Shown: positions 1-6,000 of the stretch, piece after piece
Numbering within the stretch: the first letter of the stretch is position 1
How the letters are laid out: each line of letters starts with the position of its first letter
DNA from: Cyanobacteria bacterium UBA11370
Lineage (GTDB): Bacteria; Cyanobacteriota; Cyanobacteriia; Cyanobacteriales; Coleofasciculaceae
Direction of reading: 5' to 3'
Length of the DNA: 6,345 nt
Assembly (NCBI GenBank): GCA_003486645.1
Contig: DNGI01000458.1
Span: 1 to 6,345 of the forward strand
Notes under the pieces: model-generated
Seen by the model: the letters and a program-made list of their open reading frames with translations, nothing else
Database searches by the model: none
Told to the model about the DNA's origin: nothing
Translations under genes and position numbers: made by a program

Positions 1-27
1 AAACAACAAAAAACAAACAACAACTAA
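1..27. other. Short A/C-rich stretch after the stop codon
   Basis: These 27 bases follow the TAG stop in the gene's direction. On the plus strand they are repeats of CAA/AAC type with no G. No hairpin terminator, start codon with a ribosome binding site, or gene can be made out. The composition echoes the GTT/GTTG-rich repeat at 3048-3089 but in the opposite orientation. Confidence 0.5.
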
Positions 28-3000
28 CTAAACGATATTTCTAGCTGCTTGTGCAATAACAGTCGCTAACGCCTCCGGTGCATCAATAGGAAGATTATGT
101 CCTCCAGATAAGGTTATTCGATTAGCTTGTGACATCACTGCTTCTTGTAACGCTAAATCCTCTGGTTTATTGAAATTGCTATTATCTCCATAAACTAAGG
201 TAATAGGTGCTTGAATTTGACGGACAATTTGAGTATATCTAGTTCGATTGAAAACAGTTCCACTAAAACCAAGTCCCGTGCGAATTTGCAACCGAGAATC
301 CCACCGCCAGCGTACACCCCCATCACAGGGTTCAGTCAGTCGCGTTGCAGTTTTTAACGCTAATTCTTCTGACATTAAAGGAGTCCATTGACGCAAGCGT
401 TCAGCGGCAATTTTTACATCAGTCAAGATCGGATGTTGGGGAGGTGAAGCCAAATAATCTAAATGAGTTGCTAACTGAGTCGCCACTTCCTCATCATTCA
501 CCTCCGCAGGTAAAACGGGTTCAACTAACACCAATTGCTTTACTTTATCAGGTCGTAAACTAGCAAAGGTAGCCGCAACCGCAGAACCCATGGAATGACC
601 CATTAAGATAAAAGGTTGATTGGTAAGTTCGGGTACAATTGCATCCAAATCTCCCAAATAATCTAATAGTTGATAAGAACCGCCCATTAACGCATGATCA
701 GAACGTCCATGTCCGCGTTGGTCTGGTGCTACTACACGATACCCTAAGTTTACCAGAGAATTAGCAACTCCTTCCCAAGCCGCGCCATGTTCTAAAATAC
801 CGTGTACGCAAAGAATTAGTGGTGCTATTTCTGAACCCCAACTACACAAACAAAGATTTAAACCGCGCACATTGAGGTAAGACTCCTGCATTTTTTTGGG
901 AGTGGGGAGTGGGTAGTGGAGAGTGGGGAGTGGGGTAAGGTTTGTTGAAGAATTTTCGGTTTCCTTTTCTCCGTTCTGCTTTTCTAAAGGCAGTTCATAC
1001 TGCAACTCTACAGCAATTTGTTTGGCTGCTTCACCTAGCAGTTGCGGTAGTTTTATTTGTTTCCAAACGTTCCCCAAACTGGATTCAATCTTATTATGTT
1101 TGAGGAAATTTGGATCGTTAATCGGTAAAGATTCAGGATGAACACCATCAGTCATTCGCTTGCCTTCATAAGGCTGTAAAACGGCTTCATCAAAGGGAAT
1201 TTCTAGGAATTCGCACAAGCCATTCATAACCGTAGCTGGATCGCTGACTAATTCTTCATAACGCAGGAGATGATAACGGGATGAATCAATTTGTTGACCA
1301 AATTCTAAGATATTGCGATTAATCCTAACCCAAATCTGCTCCGCGACAAAATGCGGATCAAATTCTTCAATCCCCAATATTTTATCAATCCGATTGCGGA
1401 CAAATGACTCAATTACCGCATAGGGATGACGCACCAAATGAATGTATTTCGCCCCTGCAAATAATTCTTCCGAACGTTCCAGCGTTTGCATACTAGCGGC
1501 GTAGCTGGGGGATTTATCGACTAACAAACGTTTTCCTGCTAACTCTTGCAATCTGGCATAAACGTTCTGGATAGATATATCTTGCTGCGTCAAATCTTCG
1601 ATTAGCTTTTTACTCGCATTCCCATCAATATCTAGTAACTCCATAAACGCCCGTTGGAGTCCCTCTCCTAGATAGCTAAGTCCTAACTCTTCACTCCACT
1701 CCGCCATACCTTCAAAAGGTAATAAATGTAATTCCGGTGGCGAAAATAAAGCCGGATGACCTGCTAACATAACCCGTAGTAAGGTTGAACCTGCTCTAGG
1801 TGTGGAGAGAACAAACGCGATAGGAGAATTACGTTTAATGGGCTTAGTATAGGTTCGCACGTTTTGGCGATCGCCCCACGCCCACATTTCAATATCTTGA
1901 GCAGGAGCAGGTTTAATTGATGGTATAGTTTTAGTCTCTCCATGTGCCCGTTGTACCTCACCAACCAGATATTTAGCCAGTAAGGAAATTTGAGGGCGTT
2001 CATAAAATTCTCTCGGATAAAGAGCCAGTTGTAAATCTCGCTTGCAAGCATTCAGGATTTCTACAACCATGAGAGAATCCATCCCCAAATCCATCACATT
2101 GCGATCGCACGGTACTTCCCCTTTAATCCCCAATGCTTTAGCGACTTGCTGCTGGAGATAATTTCTTAAAAATTCTTCCCGTTGTACCGATTCCAATTCT
2201 AAAAGTTGCTCTAAAATTTGAGATTGGGACTCAAGGGATTTTGGATTTTGGATTGCGCTTTGCGCCGCTACGCTAATGGATTTTGGATTACTAATTGCGA
2301 CTTCAGATAAGAATGGCGCTTCTCTCCCTCCAGGTAGTTGTTCAATAAACGTCTGCCAATCAATCGGTAACACCCCAACTTGAACCGCCGACTCTTGCAT
2401 GAGTTCTTCTAATACTTCGATTCCCTGTTCCCACGCAATGGTATCTACGCCTTGCAGCATTAATCGTTTACCTACATCCGGTTTAGCTGCTGCGCCAACT
2501 TCCGCCCATGCACCCCAATTAATACTTAAAGCTGGTAATCCTTGTTGTTGTCGATAATAAGCTAAAGTATCTAAAAATCGGTTAGCCGATGCGTGATTCG
2601 CTTGTCCGGGGGGATTTAATAGGGATGCGGCGGAAGAAAATAGAACAAAAAAGTCTAATTCCATATCCTGAGTGAGGGTATGTAAATTCCACGCACCCTG
2701 AACTTTTGGCGTTAAAACCTTGACAAAATGTTCCCAATTTTGATGTAGTAAAACCCCATCATCCAAAATACCCGCACCATGAATAATACCTCGCAATGGT
2801 GGTAAGGAATCACGAATATAATTTAAGCAATTGCTAACTTGTTCTTCCTGGGAAACATCGACGTGTTTGACAATAATTTTAGCGCCTGCTTGTTCCAGTT
2901 TTGCTATGAGTTCATTAGCCGCAGCAGAAGGGTTAGAACGCCCAACTAATACTATATATCTAGCACCTTGGTGTACCATCCATTGAGCAACTTTTAATCC

Positions 3001-6000
3001 TAGTCCGCCTAAACCTCCTGTGATTAAATAGGTGCGATCGTTTCGGAGTTGTTGGTTGTTTGTTATTGGTTGTTGGTTGTTTGTATGAGGAATTAGGCGT
3101 GGGACATAACGCTGTCTACCCAGTAACGCAATTTGTTCTTCTCCATCCGGTTGTTCAATTTGTGTTAACAGCATTAAGGCTTGATCTTCCGCCGTACTGT
3201 TATCTAAATCGACTAGTCCACCCCACAATTCCGGATGTTCTCGTGCTGCTACGCCACCTAATCCCCATAATGGAGATTGTGCTACTGCTAAAGTATGATT
3301 AATTTCAGAATCATATCCGAGTTCAGCATAATTTCCGACGGATTGAACACCTTGAGTTACTAACCACAGACGCGGAGGTTGAGGGAATTCGGCTTTGACT
3401 AACGCTTGCAGTAAATGTAAAGTACTACGACATCCTAGAATTGAGGCTTCTGTTAGTGTTGCTGCTGTAGTTTCTTCGGGTGGTGTTGCATCCAAACTCC
3501 ACAAATGCACTACTGATTTTAGATTTTGGATTGCGCTAACGCCTTCGGCTACACTTCGTGAATGCGCCGCTACGCTAATGGATTTTGGATTTGAGTTTGA
3601 AACTTCTTTTAATAGGCGTTGAAAGTCAGCAGGTTGGGTGGGGTTGACTTGGTAAGAATCGGGATCTACTTGCTTGTAGGTTGTACCATGAGAAACTAAA
3701 ATACAGCGATCGCCTCTTTCTTTGAGTTGATTCGCTAGTTTTTCTCCTACGCCAGTTTTATCGGTAAAAATCAACCAACTACCTAAATTAGAGGGAGTAG
3801 GGAGTGGGGAGTGGGGAGTGGGGGATGATGGAGTTATTTTATTTTCTGATAAGGTATGAGAAGCTTGTGCCAGAATAATTGTTTGTCCTGATAAGGATTG
3901 ACTAATCTCTCCAGCGGTAATTGCCCCTCCTTGTTCAAATCCTACTTGTTGTAATAAATTCAGCCATTGAGTCTGATGTAATAGGGGATGAGTAGTTCGT
4001 AATTCAGTATCGGCAAATCTCCACCACCCTTCAGTTAATCCAAATATTAAATCCATCCACCGTTGCGGTGTTGTTCCTTCGAGTAAGACTAATAATCCAC
4101 CAGGCGCTAATAGCTGTTGAACATGGTTTAAAGTTTGACTCAAATTTACAGTCGCGTGTAGCACGTTTGCTGCTACAATGATATCAAATTGATGAGGTGC
4201 AAATCCTTGCTGATTAGGGTCGCGCTCGATATCCAGAATTTGATATTGAATAAACGGATAATCGTGAAACTTTTGTCGTGCTTTTGCCGTGAATAAAGTG
4301 GATACGTCAGTAAATACGTATTCGGTTTGATTCGCTGGTAGTTTAGGTAAGATATAAGAGGTTGTACCGCCTGTTCCTGCACCAATTTCTAAGATCCGAA
4401 TCGGGCGTTGTTTGGGTAATTGGGCTAGGGCTTTGGCTATTGCCTCTTGCACTAAGGTATTAATTACCTGCGCCACTGGCGAATCTTGATATAGTCGTTC
4501 CACCAACGCTGAAGAACCATCGGGAAATAATAAATCAAGGGGATCGCATTCTCCCTTTAACACAGGTGCTAATTGTTGTCCGCAACGTCCCAGTAGGGTT
4601 AATTCGGCTTCAAAGGCTGGATACTCTCTTAAGAGATTTTGCCGGATTTGTTCCGGATCTTCTCCCCTTAATTCCTGACAAACTTGCCATTTAGATCCAA
4701 TTTTCTGAAGTATTCCCTCTTCCTGCAATATCTCCAGCATTCGTCCCAAAAGACGCTGATGTTCTTTGACGATATTTAATTCTTTTGATGTAGAATTAGT
4801 AGAAATATGTTGCTTAAGTTGGGGTTGCCAACCCAGTTGAACAAACGCATTGATAACATAAGCAGCACTGAGTTTATCTAGCTCTAAACCCAAGGGCTGA
4901 TAACGGGTTAATTCATACTGATTATTTAATCGTGAAACTTGGTATTGTACCTCTTCAGTAATTGTTTGAGGTATTGGCATATAGTCCACGGTTAAGGCGG
5001 GTAATGCCCGATCTAAGCGAGTTTTTGGTCGCCATGCAACTTGATACAGCCAATCAGAATAGGGTGTGGGGTGTGGGGTGTGGGGTGTGGTATCCTTAAC
5101 TGTTAATCCCCAATTACGACTAAGTTTTGAGGCAATTTCTGCCCAATATCGTGATCTTTGAAACGGATAAGTTGGTACTGGTACACGGCGACGAGAATAA
5201 GGTCGATCAAAGCCTATCCAATCGACCGTTATTCCATTAACGTATAGCAAGCCTAAACTTTCAAGGATCTGCTGCCAATCATCGTGTCCTTTACGTAACG
5301 AAGGCAACCAAATTCCTGTATCATTAGATAAGATTCGCCTTCCCATACCCAAAAGTACAGGAGTTGGCCCTAACTCAACAAATACTTCATATCCTTGCTG
5401 TTGTAGCGTTTGCATAGAAGCCGCAAACTGTACAGGTTCCCGCAAGTGGCGATACCAGTAATTAGCATCAGGAATTTCCCCTGCTGATAACACTTGACCT
5501 GTTAAATTTGAGATGAAGGGTAAGCGAGGCGCAGCAAACTTAACCTGTCTCGCTACTTGCTCAAACTGATCAAGCATCGGTTCCATCAGCGGTGAATGGA
5601 AGGCATGGGAAACTTGTAAGGGTTTAAACCCAATTTCTGCTAACTCTAATTGTTCAAGTACAGTTTGTACCGCATTCCGTTCTCCCGAAATTACGATATT
5701 TTCCGAGCCATTGATAGCGGCGATCGCAATTTGTTCCTGATACGGTGCAATTAATTTTTCAACTTGACCTTCAGACGCAAAAACTGCTACCATCATTCCA
5801 TGCTGGGGTAATCCTTGCATTAAACGCCCCCGTGTCGCAATCAGCTTGAGTCCATCTTCTAAACTAAACACACCAGCAATACAAGCGGCGACATATTCAC
5901 CCACACTATGACCCATCACCGCATTCGGTACAATTCCCCAAGATTGCCATAGTTGAGCGAGAGCATATTCTAAAGCAAACAAGGCGGGTTGAGTATAAGC

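Larger units (their letters stand above)
3088..3786 (-). other. Ketoreductase structural (pseudo-Rossmann) subdomain with repeat insertion
   Basis: Residues about 843-1075 form the non-catalytic half that precedes the active KR fold. Recognisable pieces are GSWLIFTD (844-851), the ADFQRLLKEV helix (895-904), VVHLWSLD (934-941), RLWLVTQGVQ (981-990) and PLWGLGGVAAREHPELWGGLVDLD (start 1014). Between the helix and the VVHLWSLD strand, where homologues have a short loop, there is an insertion of about 29 residues (905-933) encoded by the dispersed element at 3515-3591. The rest of the subdomain looks intact. Confidence 0.88.

Noticed and set aside
1..40. Transcription terminator after the stop codon
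   Set aside because: No inverted repeat with a T run can be found in the few bases available; the real terminator or next gene would be outside the window.
345..1141. Open frames on the plus strand at 345-563 and 923-1141
   Set aside because: They are antisense to the TE and ST domains and have no recognisable protein features.
3060..3622. Open frames on the plus strand at 3060-3302 and 3395-3622
   Set aside because: They lie antisense to the KR coding region, include the low-complexity repeats, and encode nothing recognisable. The minus-strand domains account for the sequence.
1764..4385. Short alternative-frame open frames on the minus strand at 1764-2051 and 4173-4385
   Set aside because: They overlap the ACP-ST and MT regions of the large gene in another frame, with no family motifs.
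3868..5055. O-methyltransferase acting on the beta-hydroxyl
   Set aside because: Not excluded by sequence, but a methylated oxygen could not be sulfated by the following ST, so it is ranked below C-methylation.
3791..5090. Tandem arrays as a CRISPR array
   Set aside because: The units are 7 bp with no spacers, unlike the longer CRISPR repeats separated by unique spacers.
5056..5120. A dehydratase domain between AT and MT
   Set aside because: Only about 20 residues separate the post-AT linker from the MT lid and no DH motif (HxxxGxxxxP) is present, so the beta-hydroxyl is expected to be kept.
1867..5727. GCGATCGC sites as operators
   Set aside because: They are inside coding domains and scattered, as expected for HIP1 in cyanobacterial genomes.
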